DNA from: Gammaproteobacteria bacterium
Lineage (GTDB): Bacteria; Pseudomonadota; Gammaproteobacteria; Steroidobacterales; Steroidobacteraceae
Direction of reading: 5' to 3'
Assembly: GCA_025357915.1 (NCBI GenBank)
Contig: JANYLH010000006.1
Span: 1 to 57,710, forward strand
Length of the DNA stretch: 57,710 nt
Of the stretch, positions 13,803 to 22,799 are shown in pieces (positions within the stretch are counted from its first letter, which is position 1; every line of letters starts with the position of its first letter). Position numbers and translations under genes: made by a program. The notes under the pieces were generated by a model that saw nothing but the letters and a program-made list of their open reading frames with translations, ran no database searches and was not told the origin of the DNA.

Positions 13803-16037
13803 TCATTCCGCGCGGCGCAGCCACAGGCGCAGCACGAACCACGAAAGGATCAGAGCGCCTACAGCGAAGATCGTATCGCCCGGCATGCGCATCCAGACCA
13901 GCAGGTGAATGATGCCGCGGCCCATGAAATCCGCCGAGCGCGCGTACCAGTAGCCGTTCTCGAGCGCCGCCTGGAGCTGCAGCACGCCCATCGGCAGCAG
14001 CGTCAGCAACGCCATCAGCGACAGACCGATGTTGAGAGCCCAGAAGGAACCGCGCAGCAGGTCCTGGTTCCAGGCTACAGCCGGAAGGAGCCCGCGCAGG
14101 CAGAACAGCATCAGGCCGATGCCCAGCATGCCGTAGACACCGAACAACGCGGTATGGCCGTGGAGCGGCGTCAGGTTCAGGCCCTGCATGTAGTACAGCG
14201 CCATCGGCGTGTTGATGAGAAAGCCGAACAGTCCGGCGCCCACCAGGTTCCAGAACGACACAGCGAGGAAGAACATCACCGGCCAGCGGTAGCGCGCCAT
14301 CCAAGGCGTCGCGCGGCTATGGGTCCAGGTTTCATGCGCCTCCATGCCGATCAGCGCCAGAGGAACTACTTCCAGTGCCGAGAACGAGGCGCCCAGCGCA
14401 AGCACCGAAGTGGGCGTGCCCGCCCAGTAGAGATGGTGGAATGTGCCCAACACGCCACCGGCCATGAACACGACTGTGGCGAACAGCACGTTTGCGGTAG
14501 CGGAGGCCGCGCGCACCAGCCCGAGCTTCACGAAGATGAAACTGATCACGGCGACCGCGAAGACCTCGAAGAAGCCTTCCACCCACAGGTGCACAACCCA
14601 CCAGCGCCAGTATTCCACCACCGATAGATGGCTGTTTTCTCCCCACATCAGGCCGGCGCCGTAGAGCAGGCCAATGGCGATGGTCGACAGGAACATCAGG
14701 CCGACAATGGACGCCATGTCGTCCTTGCGGCGCAGCGCCGGCCACAGCGCGCGGCCGACGAGCGTCAACCAGATGAGGAGTCCAGCAAACAGGAAAATCT
14801 GCCAGAAGCGGCCGAGGTCTACGTACTCCCAGCCCTGGTGTCCAAACCAGAAGTTGTACTTGAGGCCGAGCTTCTGCATGACCGCCGCCCACTGTCCGGC
14901 GAAGGCGCCGACGACAATGACCAGCAGGCAGACGAACAGCAGGTTGACGCCAAAGCGCTGAAATTTCGGTTCATGACCCGAAATCGCCGGGGCGATGTAC
15001 AGACCGGTGCCCAACCAGGCGGTGGCAATCCACAGCACCGCGAGTTCGGTGTGCCAGCTGCGCGTCAATGAGTAAGGCAGAAATTGCGATATTGAGAACC
15101 CGTAGAAATCGCGCTCCACCTGGTAATGGGCGGTAATCGCCCCCAGCAGGATCTGGGTGAGAAACAACGCGAGCACGATCCAGAAATATTTTGCGGTCGC
15201 ACGCATTGAGGGCGTGAGCACCAGGGCGGCCAGCGGATCAGTCGCCGGCGGCGTCACCGGTAGTTCCTTGCGGTGATAGGCCGCGTAATGCCAGGCGAGC
15301 AAACCGATGCCGGCGATCATGAACAGCACGCTGAACACCGTCCACAGAAAAGTGCTCGCGACGGGCGTGTTGCCCACCAGGGGATCGTACGGCCAGTTAC
15401 TGGTATAGCTCTTGGTATCGCCTGGCCGGTTGGTGACGGCCGCCCAGGAGGTCCAGAAGAAGAAGCCGGTCATCGCCTGTCGATGCTCGGCCGTGTCCAC
15501 CGTCCCTTCGCGCATGGCGTATGCCACCCGCAGCGCGGCGGTCGCGGGATCGGTGCCGAACACGCTCTCGTAGTGCGCGGCCACCGTAGCGATGGCCTGC
15601 GCCCGGTCGGCCGAGACCAGCAACGTACCGTCCCCGCTGCGGTACTGGTTGCGCCGCAGTTCCTCGCGCAGGCGCACGTTCAGGATCTCGCGCTGTGTCG
15701 TTGTGAGTTGCGCATAGCCCGAGCCGTAGTCGCGCTGCGACCAGATTTCCAGCAGCGCCAGCGCCTCGCGATGCAGCCAGTCGGCGCTCCAGTCCGGCGC
15801 CACCAGCGCCCCGTGCCCCCAGATCGAGCCGAGCTGCTGACCGCCGATGCTCTGCCAGACGCGCCGGCCCAATTCCATGTCGCCACGTGTGTACAGCACC
15901 TGACCGCTTGCACTGACCACTTTCTCCGGCATGGGCGGCGCCTTGAGGTACAGCTCACGGCCCATGGCCAACAGGATCGCAAATGCCACCGCCAGGAGCA
16001 GTCCCAGCCCAATCCACAAGCGGCGCGTCGTATGCAT
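13803..16037 (-). CDS. norZ: Quinol-dependent nitric oxide reductase (qNOR)
   Basis: A 744-residue single-subunit qNOR, reducing 2 NO to N2O with quinol electrons at the inner membrane. The first helix is followed by a periplasmic domain of about 200 residues replacing NorC. The heme-copper oxidase-like core has a heme b ligand (His329, HTELAVLWIATAW), FeB ligands His483 and Glu487 (VVHLWVEGFFEVF), the pair His534-His535 (GTFHHLYWAG), and heme ligands in HGHTALFGVYGMLG (His626, His628). Length and all ligands fit an active enzyme. No norC or norQD is near, as expected for the qNOR type. It leads a likely operon with SirB2 and DUF1223 genes. An FNR/DNR-like palindrome lies 109-122 bases upstream. 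Confidence 0.92.
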   Translation of the reverse strand: MHTTRRLWIGLGLLLAVAFAILLAMGRELYLKAPPMPEKVVSASGQVLYTRGDMELGRRVWQSIGGQQLGSIWGHGALVAPDWSADWLHREALALLEIWSQRDYGSGYAQLTTTQREILNVRLREELRRNQYRSGDGTLLVSADRAQAIATVAAHYESVFGTDPATAALRVAYAMREGTVDTAEHRQAMTGFFFWTSWAAVTNRPGDTKSYTSNWPYDPLVGNTPVASTFLWTVFSVLFMIAGIGLLAWHYAAYHRKELPVTPPATDPLAALVLTPSMRATAKYFWIVLALFLTQILLGAITAHYQVERDFYGFSISQFLPYSLTRSWHTELAVLWIATAWLGTGLYIAPAISGHEPKFQRFGVNLLFVCLLVIVVGAFAGQWAAVMQKLGLKYNFWFGHQGWEYVDLGRFWQIFLFAGLLIWLTLVGRALWPALRRKDDMASIVGLMFLSTIAIGLLYGAGLMWGENSHLSVVEYWRWWVVHLWVEGFFEVFAVAVISFIFVKLGLVRAASATANVLFATVVFMAGGVLGTFHHLYWAGTPTSVLALGASFSALEVVPLALIGMEAHETWTHSRATPWMARYRWPVMFFLAVSFWNLVGAGLFGFLINTPMALYYMQGLNLTPLHGHTALFGVYGMLGIGLMLFCLRGLLPAVAWNQDLLRGSFWALNIGLSLMALLTLLPMGVLQLQAALENGYWYARSADFMGRGIIHLLVWMRMPGDTIFAVGALILSWFVLRLWLRRAE

Positions 16038-16145
16038 CTGGCTTCTCCCCCAATCGTAAAAAAAGGCCTAGCGGCAAAGCGCGCCTAAGCTAGACTCCAT
16101 GTCGGAGGGGTAATATACGTAACAACCACAGGATCGAGCCCTCAC

Positions 16146-16159
16146 TTGACCCAGATCAA
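16146..16159. promoter_or_regulatory. FNR/DNR-like palindrome between norZ and the dehydratase gene
   Basis: TTGACCCAGATCAA matches the FNR/DNR box TTGAT-N4-ATCAA at nine of ten fixed positions. It coincides with the first codons of the dehydratase gene. For norZ, transcribed the other way, it would lie upstream of a TATATT (16117-16112), with its centre about 47 bases before the presumed start. FNR/DNR/NNR regulators commonly activate NO reductases from near -41.5, so the spacing is not ideal. The site may be chance. Confidence 0.35.
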
Positions 16160-17093
16160 TTACGCGAGCGTCGCCGCCGCCGCCCAGACCATCAATGGCG
16201 TCGCCTTGCGCACGCCCGTGCTGACTTCGAGGCAGGCCAACGAGCAGACCGGTGCGCAGGTCCATTTCAAGTGCGAGAACTTCCAGCGCGTGGGCGCCTT
16301 CAAATTCCGGGGCGCCTATAACGCACTCAGCCGCTTTACTGATCAGCACAAGCGCGCCGGCGCCGTAGCCTTTTCATCCGGCAACCACGCGCAGGCCGTG
16401 GCGCTCGCCGCGCAGCTCCTCGGCATGCCCTCAGTCATCGTCATGCCGGCCGATTCCGTCCCGGGCAAGCTCGCCGCCACGCGCGCTTATGGCGCGGAAG
16501 TGATTCTCTACGACCGCTTCAACGAGGATCGCGAAGCGATCGCCCGGCGCGCGGTGGCTGAACGCGGCGCGACGCTGGTGCCGCCCTTCGACCACGCCGA
16601 CGTCATTGCCGGCCAGGGCACGGTCGCCAAGGAGTTGTTCGAGGAGACCGGTGCACTCGATTACCTGTTCGTCTGCGTTGGCGGTGGCGGGCTGATCGCC
16701 GGCTGCGCGCTCGCGGCCGCGGAGCTGTCGCCTGCATGCAAGATTATCGGGGTCGAACCGCAGGCAGGAAATGATGCCCAGCTGTCGCTGCGGAGCGGCG
16801 CGATCGTGCGCATCCCCGTGCCCCAGACTATCGCCGACGGGGCGCAGACGAGCGCGGTCGGCCAGCTTACCTTTCAGATCATGCAACGTCTGGTCGCCGA
16901 CATCGTGACCGTCACCGATGACCAGTTGCGTGCGCAAATGCGGTTCTTCGCAGAGCGTATGAAGATCGTGGTCGAGCCCACCGGGTGCCTGGCCGCGGCG
17001 GCGGTCATGAACCGGATCATCGACCTGCGGGGCAAGCGCGTGGGCGTAGTGGTCAGCGGCGGTAACGTCGATTTGGCGCAGCTCGGTTCCTGA
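16146..17093 (+). CDS. PLP-dependent threo-3-hydroxyaspartate/threonine dehydratase
   Basis: A 315-residue fold-type II PLP enzyme. The PLP lysine is Lys53 in RVGAFKFRGAYNAL, the substrate loop is SSGNHAQAVALAA, the phosphate-binding loop is VGGGGLIAG, and the C-terminus carries VVVSGGNVDLAQL. The short length (no ACT regulatory domain) and the FQRVGAFKFRGAYNAL signature fit threo-3-hydroxy-L-aspartate ammonia-lyase or serine racemase-like enzymes better than biosynthetic IlvA, which is about 500 residues. The likely reaction is deamination of a hydroxyamino acid to a 2-oxo acid. The start is TTG at 16146, giving MTQINYASV; no ATG fits. It is divergent from norZ. Confidence 0.82.
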   Translation: MTQINYASVAAAAQTINGVALRTPVLTSRQANEQTGAQVHFKCENFQRVGAFKFRGAYNALSRFTDQHKRAGAVAFSSGNHAQAVALAAQLLGMPSVIVMPADSVPGKLAATRAYGAEVILYDRFNEDREAIARRAVAERGATLVPPFDHADVIAGQGTVAKELFEETGALDYLFVCVGGGGLIAGCALAAAELSPACKIIGVEPQAGNDAQLSLRSGAIVRIPVPQTIADGAQTSAVGQLTFQIMQRLVADIVTVTDDQLRAQMRFFAERMKIVVEPTGCLAAAAVMNRIIDLRGKRVGVVVSGGNVDLAQLGS

Positions 17094-17112
17094 GCGGCAC
17101 AGCCCGGGGGCA

Positions 17113-17373
17113 TCAGGCCAGCAGCGGGTCGTCCTTGGGCAACTGATGGGCGTACCAGGTCGCCAGGCGATGGCGGATCGACTTCTCGCTGACCTGCTCC
17201 TCGGGCATGGGCTGGATCTTCTTGTCGTGCACCAGCAGGCGGTAGACATACAGCGCCTTCTCGCTCGCTGCATCGGTCGGCTCGAACACCACGGCGCCGC
17301 GCTTCTCGGCATAGGCGACGCCGGCAGCCAGCGCCGCCTTGTAGAGTTCGGCTTCGTGCTTGAGTTTTTTCAT
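17113..17373 (-). CDS. DUF5062 family protein
   Basis: An 86-residue soluble protein of the DUF5062 type: MKKLKHEAELYKAALAAGVA, then YAEKRGAVVF, EKALYVYRLLVHDKKIQP and a C-terminal SIRHRLATWYAHQLPKDDP. It is helical, with no membrane segment or known catalytic motif; function is unknown. The start at 17373 matches the family; longer in-frame extension upstream has no coding character. It is convergent with the dehydratase gene (19 bases apart) and divergent from the membrane pair at 17434. Confidence 0.78.
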   Translation of the reverse strand: MKKLKHEAELYKAALAAGVAYAEKRGAVVFEPTDAASEKALYVYRLLVHDKKIQPMPEEQVSEKSIRHRLATWYAHQLPKDDPLLA

Positions 17374-17433
17374 TGACGCCCCGGGATTCCCGGAAATTTC
17401 CAGCAGACAGGTATTGGAGTATAAGTCACCGGC

Positions 17434-18378
17434 ATGATCAAGTTTGCGACGGAGATCGAGGAATTGCGGGTCGCCGGCGTGCTCGATGACGGTACCGCCC
17501 AACACGCGCTGGCGCTCGATCGGGGCAGCGTCTTCTCAGTCCACGAGGAACTGCGCGGTGCACTGTACGCCGCCGTGGCGATCATCAGCATTGGCCTCGG
17601 CATCTACATCAAGCGCAATCTCGACCGAATCGGGCCGCTCACACTGCTGGCGGCGATCGCCACGGCGGCGGCAGTCTGCTACGCGACGGCTTGGCGCACC
17701 CGGCGGCGCGGCGCTGCGCGTTCCGTCGGCGGGGACTACCTGTTGCTGCTCGGCGCGTTGCTGCTGAGCACCTGGCTCGGCTACGCCGAGTCGCAGTTCC
17801 ACTGGCTGGGGAGTCATTGGGCCCGGCATCTTCTGCTGCTCGCGCTCGTGCACGGCGGCACTGCCTACTGGCTGGATTCCCGGTTGGTACTGGCACTGGC
17901 GCTCACTTCGCTTGCTGCCTGGCTGGGCATCGAACCTGGCTTTGACAATCTTTTCATGCTGGGGAACCCGGCGCCGCAACTGGGCTGGCGGGCGCTGCTA
18001 GGCGCCGGGCTGATCCTGGGGTGGCGCGCCGGTGTGCACTGGTTGCGCTGGCGGCCGGATTTCCGCGAGCCCTATGATCACTTCGCGCTCAACCTGGCAT
18101 TTGGCGCTGCCCTGCTATGGTGCCCGGACCAACGGCTGCGGCTCGTCGCAGTGCCACTGCTGTTGGCACTCGGCGCCACTGCGGTGGCGCACGGGCAGCG
18201 CACCGGGAGCGAGCTGATGGTGGTCTACGGCGTGGTGTATCCGGCGATCGGGTTCGCCATCGTCGCTGGCCGGCTGCTCGCCGATCCCTTGCAATTCGCG
18301 TGCGTGGTACTGGTCATCATGGCGGGCGCGGCGTCCCTGCTCTGGCGGCTGCGCAGCACGCGCGGAGCGCAAGCATGA
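17434..18378 (+). CDS. DUF2157-like polytopic membrane protein
   Basis: A 314-residue protein. The soluble N-terminal 45 residues (IEELRVAGVLDDGTAQHALA) resemble the start of DUF2157 proteins, and about nine hydrophobic helices follow (for example LYAAVAIISIGLGIYI, LLLLGALLLSTWLGYA and FACVVLVIMAGAASLLW). No transport or catalytic motif is visible. Its TGA overlaps the ATG of the next membrane protein as ATGA, so the two are made together and probably form one complex in the inner membrane. Family assignment is tentative. Confidence 0.65.
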   Translation: MIKFATEIEELRVAGVLDDGTAQHALALDRGSVFSVHEELRGALYAAVAIISIGLGIYIKRNLDRIGPLTLLAAIATAAAVCYATAWRTRRRGAARSVGGDYLLLLGALLLSTWLGYAESQFHWLGSHWARHLLLLALVHGGTAYWLDSRLVLALALTSLAAWLGIEPGFDNLFMLGNPAPQLGWRALLGAGLILGWRAGVHWLRWRPDFREPYDHFALNLAFGAALLWCPDQRLRLVAVPLLLALGATAVAHGQRTGSELMVVYGVVYPAIGFAIVAGRLLADPLQFACVVLVIMAGAASLLWRLRSTRGAQA

Positions 18379-19499
18379 GATCGTTTCGCCCGACGCCGGC
18401 CGAGGAACGCTGGCTCACGGTGGCCGCACGCCTGCGCGTGGCCGAGAGCGTTGCGCCGGTGAACGCGCGCGTCGGGAACTGGCGGCACGCGCGGCTCGCG
18501 ATGCGCTGCGCACTGTTTCTGCTCGGCGTCATGGCCGCCTTGATGGCGGCGACAGTATGCCGATTGCTGTTCCTGCCTCACGCATGGGGCGTTGCCGGCC
18601 TGGCGCTGGTGGTGCTGGCCGAAGTCCTGATAGTCCGCAGGCGCCTGTTTACCTGCGGTATCGAGGAGGCACTGGAGCTGGCTGGCCTGCTGATGCTGTC
18701 CTTCGAATTTCTCTTGCCGCGCCTCACCGTGCTACCGCACAGCGGTGATCCACTCGGCATCGCATGGTACATCTGGGCGACATTCGCCGCGTTTGCCGCA
18801 GCCGGCCTGCGCCTGCTCAATTCGCTGTTCACGACCATAGCCATCCTGCTGGCAGTGCTCGCGACTGCCTTCACGATCCGGGCGCCGTGGCCGCTGCCCG
18901 GCTGGGACCGGCCGGCAAGCCTGCTGTGCTACGGGCTGGCCCTGGCCGCGCTCGCCGGCGGCGCCAGAGTCCTGCGCCGTCCCGCTCACGACCGCATGCT
19001 CGACTGGCTGGTGGTGGCGATGCCGGTGGCGGGCTACCTGTGGGCCGCGCGCTGGCCGGATCTGCTGCCGGCGCACGACTACCTGCGCGACCACTCGCTC
19101 TACGCGCTCTACACGCCGCTGGCGCCACTGGCGCTGGGCATCGCCGCGCTCGTGACCGGCGTCCGCCGGCGCACCCATGCGCCGCTCATGGCGGCCATGC
19201 TGTGCGTCGCCTGCACCGCCTTCGAGCTACGCGGTCTTACCGGCTGGTCGCTTGAGGTTCGCCTCATCATCTGGGGAGTGGCGTTGCTGCTCACAAGCGT
19301 CGCGATCGACCGTCTTCTGATGCGCCAACCGCATCGCGGGATCACTTCCCGCAGGATCGGCACCGGCCCGGGCGCGCTGGATTTTCTGCAACTCGCGCTC
19401 ACGCCCGCGCTGGCGCCGCACGCAGCAGGCGCGCCGGCTGCGGCCGTCCAGGGTGGTGGCGGTGAATTCGGTGGCGGCGGCGCCAGTGGTCACTATTAG
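18375..19499 (+). CDS. Polytopic membrane protein with Gly-rich tail
   Basis: A 374-residue protein coupled to the preceding gene by an ATGA overlap. After a basic N-terminus (SFRPTPAEERWLTVAARLRV) there are about nine membrane helices (FLLGVMAALMAATVCRLLF, ALVVLAEVLIV and others). The C-terminal 45 residues are soluble and end in a glycine-rich string (GGGGEFGGGGASGHY). Such tails are seen in TPM/YgcG-like and surface-exposed proteins and may be an assembly or recognition signal. No enzymatic motif is visible. Function is unknown; probably a partner of the DUF2157-like protein. Confidence 0.65.
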   Translation: MRSFRPTPAEERWLTVAARLRVAESVAPVNARVGNWRHARLAMRCALFLLGVMAALMAATVCRLLFLPHAWGVAGLALVVLAEVLIVRRRLFTCGIEEALELAGLLMLSFEFLLPRLTVLPHSGDPLGIAWYIWATFAAFAAAGLRLLNSLFTTIAILLAVLATAFTIRAPWPLPGWDRPASLLCYGLALAALAGGARVLRRPAHDRMLDWLVVAMPVAGYLWAARWPDLLPAHDYLRDHSLYALYTPLAPLALGIAALVTGVRRRTHAPLMAAMLCVACTAFELRGLTGWSLEVRLIIWGVALLLTSVAIDRLLMRQPHRGITSRRIGTGPGALDFLQLALTPALAPHAAGAPAAAVQGGGGEFGGGGASGHY

Positions 19500-19521
19500 G
19501 TCGCAATTGGAAGGAGCGTCG

Positions 19522-19986
19522 ATGAGTCGTGCATTCGTCAAGGAATCTGATCAGGACACGGAAACGCTTCCGGAGCGCGCCATCAGTGCGAACGCCAACC
19601 TGGTCACGGCGCGCGGACTGGCGCTGCTGGAGGAGCGGGTGCGTGAGCTCGAGGCCGAGCGCAGCGCCGCGCGCGCCGCCGATGATGCGGCCGCGCTGGC
19701 CCGCATTGCGCGCGATCTGCGCTATTTTCAGGCCCGCCGCGACAGCGCGCGTCCGGTGAGCGCGGCGGCGCACCCCGAGCAGGTGCGGTTCGGCGTACGC
19801 GCCGTACTGCGCCTCCCGGGCGGCGCGGAGCGTGCGTTCCAGCTGGTGGGCGAAGACGAAGCCGACCCCAAGGCCGGTCTCATCAGCTACGTTTCACCTC
19901 TCGCCAAGGCCCTGATGGGCAAGGGCGTCGGCGAACAGCTGCCCTTCGGCGCGCTGACCGCGGAAATCATCGCCCTGCAGAGCTAG
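19522..19986 (+). CDS. GreA/GreB family transcript cleavage factor
   Basis: A 154-residue Gre factor. The N-terminal coiled coil (LVTARGLALLEERVRELEAE through about residue 75) would enter the RNA polymerase secondary channel. The C-terminal FKBP-like domain has VRFGVRAVLRLPGGAERAFQ, LVGEDEADPKAGLISYVSPL and AKALMGKGVGEQL, the usual Gre ending. It rescues backtracked polymerase by stimulating RNA cleavage. ATG at 19522 has GGAAGGAG at a good distance; an upstream in-frame extension lacks coding sense. The pattern is nearer GreB-like variants, but I leave the symbol open. It is convergent with the helicase gene. Confidence 0.82.
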   Translation: MSRAFVKESDQDTETLPERAISANANLVTARGLALLEERVRELEAERSAARAADDAAALARIARDLRYFQARRDSARPVSAAAHPEQVRFGVRAVLRLPGGAERAFQLVGEDEADPKAGLISYVSPLAKALMGKGVGEQLPFGALTAEIIALQS

Positions 19987-19995
19987 CTGCGCGAC

Positions 19996-21114
19996 CTACG
20001 CTGCGACCGGGATCGTCCGGCCGAGCATCTTCTCGATGGCGCGCAGGCGCTCGCGCTCGTCGCGGCTCACGAGCGAGACGGCCTCGCCCGAGCGTCCGGC
20101 GCGACCCGTGCGGCCGATGCGGTGCACGTAGTCTTCGGGCACGTGCGGCAGTTCAAAATTTACCACGTGCGGGAGCTCTTCGATGTCGAGGCCGCGGGCC
20201 GCGATATCGGTGGCCACCAGCACCTGGATCTTGCCCTGCTTGAAATCGTCGAGCGCGCGCGTGCGTGCGCCCTGCGACTTGTTGCCGTGGATTGCCGCGC
20301 AGCTCAGGCCATCGCGCGCCAAACGCTCGGCGAGGCGGTTGGCGCCGTGCTTGGTGCGCGTGAACACCAGGCTCTGGCGGCCGCCGCCGTCATTGATGAT
20401 GCGGGCGAGCAGCGGGTGCTTGTTGGCGGTGTCGACGTGATACACGCGATGATCAATCAGTTCCACCGGGGTATTGCGTGGCGCGATGTCGATGCTCTGC
20501 GGGTCGCGCAGGATCCCGCGCGCCAGTTCACGGATCTCGCTGGAGAACGTCGCCGAGAACAGCAGGTTCTGCCGCTGCTTCGGCAGCGCGGCGATCAGCT
20601 TGCGGATCGGGCGGATGAAGCCCATGTCGAGCATGCGATCGGCCTCGTCGAGCACCAGCACTTCGATGCGCGAGAGATCGACGAGTTTCAGCTGCAGGTG
20701 GTCGAGCAGGCGCCCCGGGGTCGCGACGATGATGTCGACGCCTTCGGCTAGTGCCTTGACCTGCGGCTTCGGACCAACGCCGCCGAAGATCAGCACACCC
20801 CGCTGGTTGAGATGACGACCCAGATCCTTGAACGACTCGGCGACCTGGGCGGCCAGCTCGCGCGTGGGCACCAGGATCAGCGCACGCGGCGCGCGCGGGC
20901 CGCGCGGTTCGCTCTGCGCGGCGTCCAGCCGGTGCAGGATCGGCAGCGCAAACGCCGCCGTCTTGCCGGTGCCCGTCTGGGCGGCGCCCTGCAGGTCGTG
21001 GCCGGCCAGCACGATGGGAATGGCGCGCGCCTGGATGGGCGTGGGCACCGTATAGCCGGCTTCGCCGACGGCGCGCAGCAAGGCAGGGTTCAAATTAAAC
21101 GTTTCAAAAGACAA
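19996..21114 (-). CDS. rhlE: DEAD-box RNA helicase, RhlE-like
   Basis: A 372-residue ATP-dependent RNA helicase. It has a Q motif ([13 protein letters not shown]), motif I AQTGTGKT (45-52), PTRELA, a DEAD box ([14 protein letters not shown]), [23 protein letters not shown] and [10 protein letters not shown]. It ends soon after the helicase core ([10 protein letters not shown]) with no long basic tail. RhlE-type helicases act in ribosome assembly and RNA decay. TTG at 21114 is preferred because it gives the family start MSFETFNL and has GGAG eight bases upstream. An in-frame ATG at 21171 would add 19 unrelated residues. It has a long untranslated leader. Confidence 0.85.
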   Translation of the reverse strand: MSFETFNLNPALLRAVGEAGYTVPTPIQARAIPIVLAGHDLQGAAQTGTGKTAAFALPILHRLDAAQSEPRGPRAPRALILVPTRELAAQVAESFKDLGRHLNQRGVLIFGGVGPKPQVKALAEGVDIIVATPGRLLDHLQLKLVDLSRIEVLVLDEADRMLDMGFIRPIRKLIAALPKQRQNLLFSATFSSEIRELARGILRDPQSIDIAPRNTPVELIDHRVYHVDTANKHPLLARIINDGGGRQSLVFTRTKHGANRLAERLARDGLSCAAIHGNKSQGARTRALDDFKQGKIQVLVATDIAARGLDIEELPHVVNFELPHVPEDYVHRIGRTGRAGRSGEAVSLVSRDERERLRAIEKMLGRTIPVAA

Positions 21115-21411
21115 AGCAATACTCCACGGGTCGCCCGGAGCGCTATTGGTGCGCTGTCGGTTGGGCAACAAATCAATGTTGGAAAGATCCTGCGCCAGTC
21201 AGACGGCACACGGGCCGCCTGGCGAAGAAGGTTTGCAGGAGGGGCAGATTGGTCCCGATCGGGACGCAGTAGAACCTCGGCACGCGGGACCGACGCCCAC
21301 GTATTCGACAAACTCGGCGCGGAGTGTACCGCAATTGGCCGCCGGGAGCGAGCGGCGTTTCACAGAATGCGCCACCGCACGCGATCGTGCGCTATTGAGC
21401 GCAGGTGCCCG
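21115..21411 (-). other. Non-coding leader region of the helicase gene
   Basis: Nearly 300 bases without a convincing gene lie between the helicase start and the scoB stop, both on the minus strand. On the minus strand, GGTACACTCC near 21325-21335 could be a -10 (TACACT), which would give the helicase a leader of about 200 bases. A perfect 14-bp palindrome GTCCCGATCGGGAC (21252-21265) lies within it. Long structured leaders are known for DEAD-box helicase genes in other bacteria. Regulation here is only a suggestion. Confidence 0.4.
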
Positions 21412-22053
21412 CTAGGACGGCGGCAGGAACTTCGCCGTGGTTTTGGCGCGGACTTCCTCGAGCGTCACGCCCGGAGCCATCTTCCGCAACTGAAACGGCG
21501 AGTGGCGATCGGGCCTGCTGAACACCGCGAGATCCGTGATCAGCTCGTCAACCACGTTGGCGCCGGTCAGCGGCAGCTCGCAGCGCGGTTTGAATTTGGC
21601 GGCGCCATCCTTCGAGTTGTGTTCCATGACCACGACCACGCGCTTGACGCCGGCGACCAGGTCCATCGCACCGCCCATGCCCTTGACCATCTTGCCCGGG
21701 ATCATCCAGTTGGCCAGATCACCGTTCCCGGCGACTTCCATGGCGCCAAGTATCGACAGGTCGATGTGGCCGCCGCGGATCATGGCAAAGCTGTCCGCCG
21801 AGGAAAAATACGAAGAGCTCGGCAGCTCGGTGATGGTCTGCTTGCCCGCGTTGATGAGGTCTGGGTCTTCCTCGCCCTCGAATGGAAACGGACCCATGCC
21901 GAGCATGCCGTTCTCCGACTGCAGCACGACGCGCATCCCCGCCGGTATGTAATTGGCCACCAGTGTCGGTATGCCGATGCCGAGGTTGACGTAGAAACCG
22001 TCGCGCAATTCCTGCGCACCGAGCGCCGCAATTTCATCACGCGTCCAGCCCAT
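21412..22053 (-). CDS. scoB: 3-oxoacid CoA-transferase subunit B
   Basis: A 213-residue beta subunit of succinyl-CoA:3-ketoacid CoA-transferase. It has GFYVNLGIGIPTLVANYIP and the catalytic Glu47 in QSENGMLGMGP, plus GGHIDLSILGAMEV and GAMDLVAGVKRVVVVMEH. With ScoA it activates acetoacetate or a similar 3-oxoacid with CoA from succinyl-CoA, for ketone body or branched-chain acid use. Its ATG shares one base with the scoA stop (TGATG), so the subunits are made in equal amounts. It is the last gene of the minus-strand run that starts with arnT. Confidence 0.88.
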   Translation of the reverse strand: MGWTRDEIAALGAQELRDGFYVNLGIGIPTLVANYIPAGMRVVLQSENGMLGMGPFPFEGEEDPDLINAGKQTITELPSSSYFSSADSFAMIRGGHIDLSILGAMEVAGNGDLANWMIPGKMVKGMGGAMDLVAGVKRVVVVMEHNSKDGAAKFKPRCELPLTGANVVDELITDLAVFSRPDRHSPFQLRKMAPGVTLEEVRAKTTAKFLPPS

Positions 22054-22784
22054 CAGGGTGCTCCGGCGGCGGGCCGCTTGCGCACGGTGCGGTTCTCGAT
22101 GGTCTTGAGATACCCGGTGCCACGGATGATGCGCTGGACGAAAATACCGGGTGTGTGAATCTTGTCGGGGTCAAGAATGCCCGGTTCCACCAGCTCTTCG
22201 ACCTCGGCGACAGTCACGCGGCCGGCGCTCGCCATCATCGGGTTGAAATTGCGCGCGGTCTTGCGGTAGACGAGATTGCCCTCGGTGTCGCCACGCCAGG
22301 CCTTGACCAGCGACAGGTCGGCGACCAACCCGGTCTCGAGCACGTAGGTATCGCCGTTGACCACGCGCTGCTCCTTGCCCTCGGCCACCAGCGTGCCCGC
22401 ACCCGTGCGCGTATAGAAACCCCAGATGCCGGCGCCGCCAGCGCGGATGCGCTCGGAGAGCGTGCCCTGCGGGTTGAACTCAAGCTCGAGTTCGCCGGCG
22501 AGGTACTGGCGCTCGAACTCCTTGTTCTCGCCCACGTAGGAAGAAATCATCTTGCGGATCTGGCGTGTCTTGAGGAGCGAGCCCAGGCCGTAGTTGTCGA
22601 CGCCCGCGTTGTTCGACACCACCGTCAGGCCCTTTACGCCCGAATCGCGCAAGGCGTCGATCAGTTTTTCGGGAATGCCGCACAGGCCGAACCCCCCGGA
22701 CATCACCGTGATGCCATCGCGCACCACGCCTTCAAGCGCGGCGCGCGCGTCGGCATAGACCTTGGGTCCGGCGGGCAGGCTCAT
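22053..22784 (-). CDS. scoA: 3-oxoacid CoA-transferase subunit A
   Basis: A 243-residue alpha subunit with the CoA-transferase I motif [34 protein letters not shown] and later [20 protein letters not shown]. It pairs with ScoB, directly downstream. The ATG at 22784 lies only 15 bases beyond the arnD stop, with no obvious terminator or promoter between them, so read-through from the arn genes is possible although there is no metabolic link. A separate promoter inside arnD cannot be ruled out. Confidence 0.87.
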   Translation of the reverse strand: MSLPAGPKVYADARAALEGVVRDGITVMSGGFGLCGIPEKLIDALRDSGVKGLTVVSNNAGVDNYGLGSLLKTRQIRKMISSYVGENKEFERQYLAGELELEFNPQGTLSERIRAGGAGIWGFYTRTGAGTLVAEGKEQRVVNGDTYVLETGLVADLSLVKAWRGDTEGNLVYRKTARNFNPMMASAGRVTVAEVEELVEPGILDPDKIHTPGIFVQRIIRGTGYLKTIENRTVRKRPAAGAP

Positions 22785-22799
22785 GTGTTGATTATGGCA

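Noticed and set aside
20812-22158. A 448-codon plus-strand open frame opposite scoB and the helicase upstream region
   Set aside because: Composition is that of an antisense shadow; scoB and rhlE on the other strand have all catalytic motifs.
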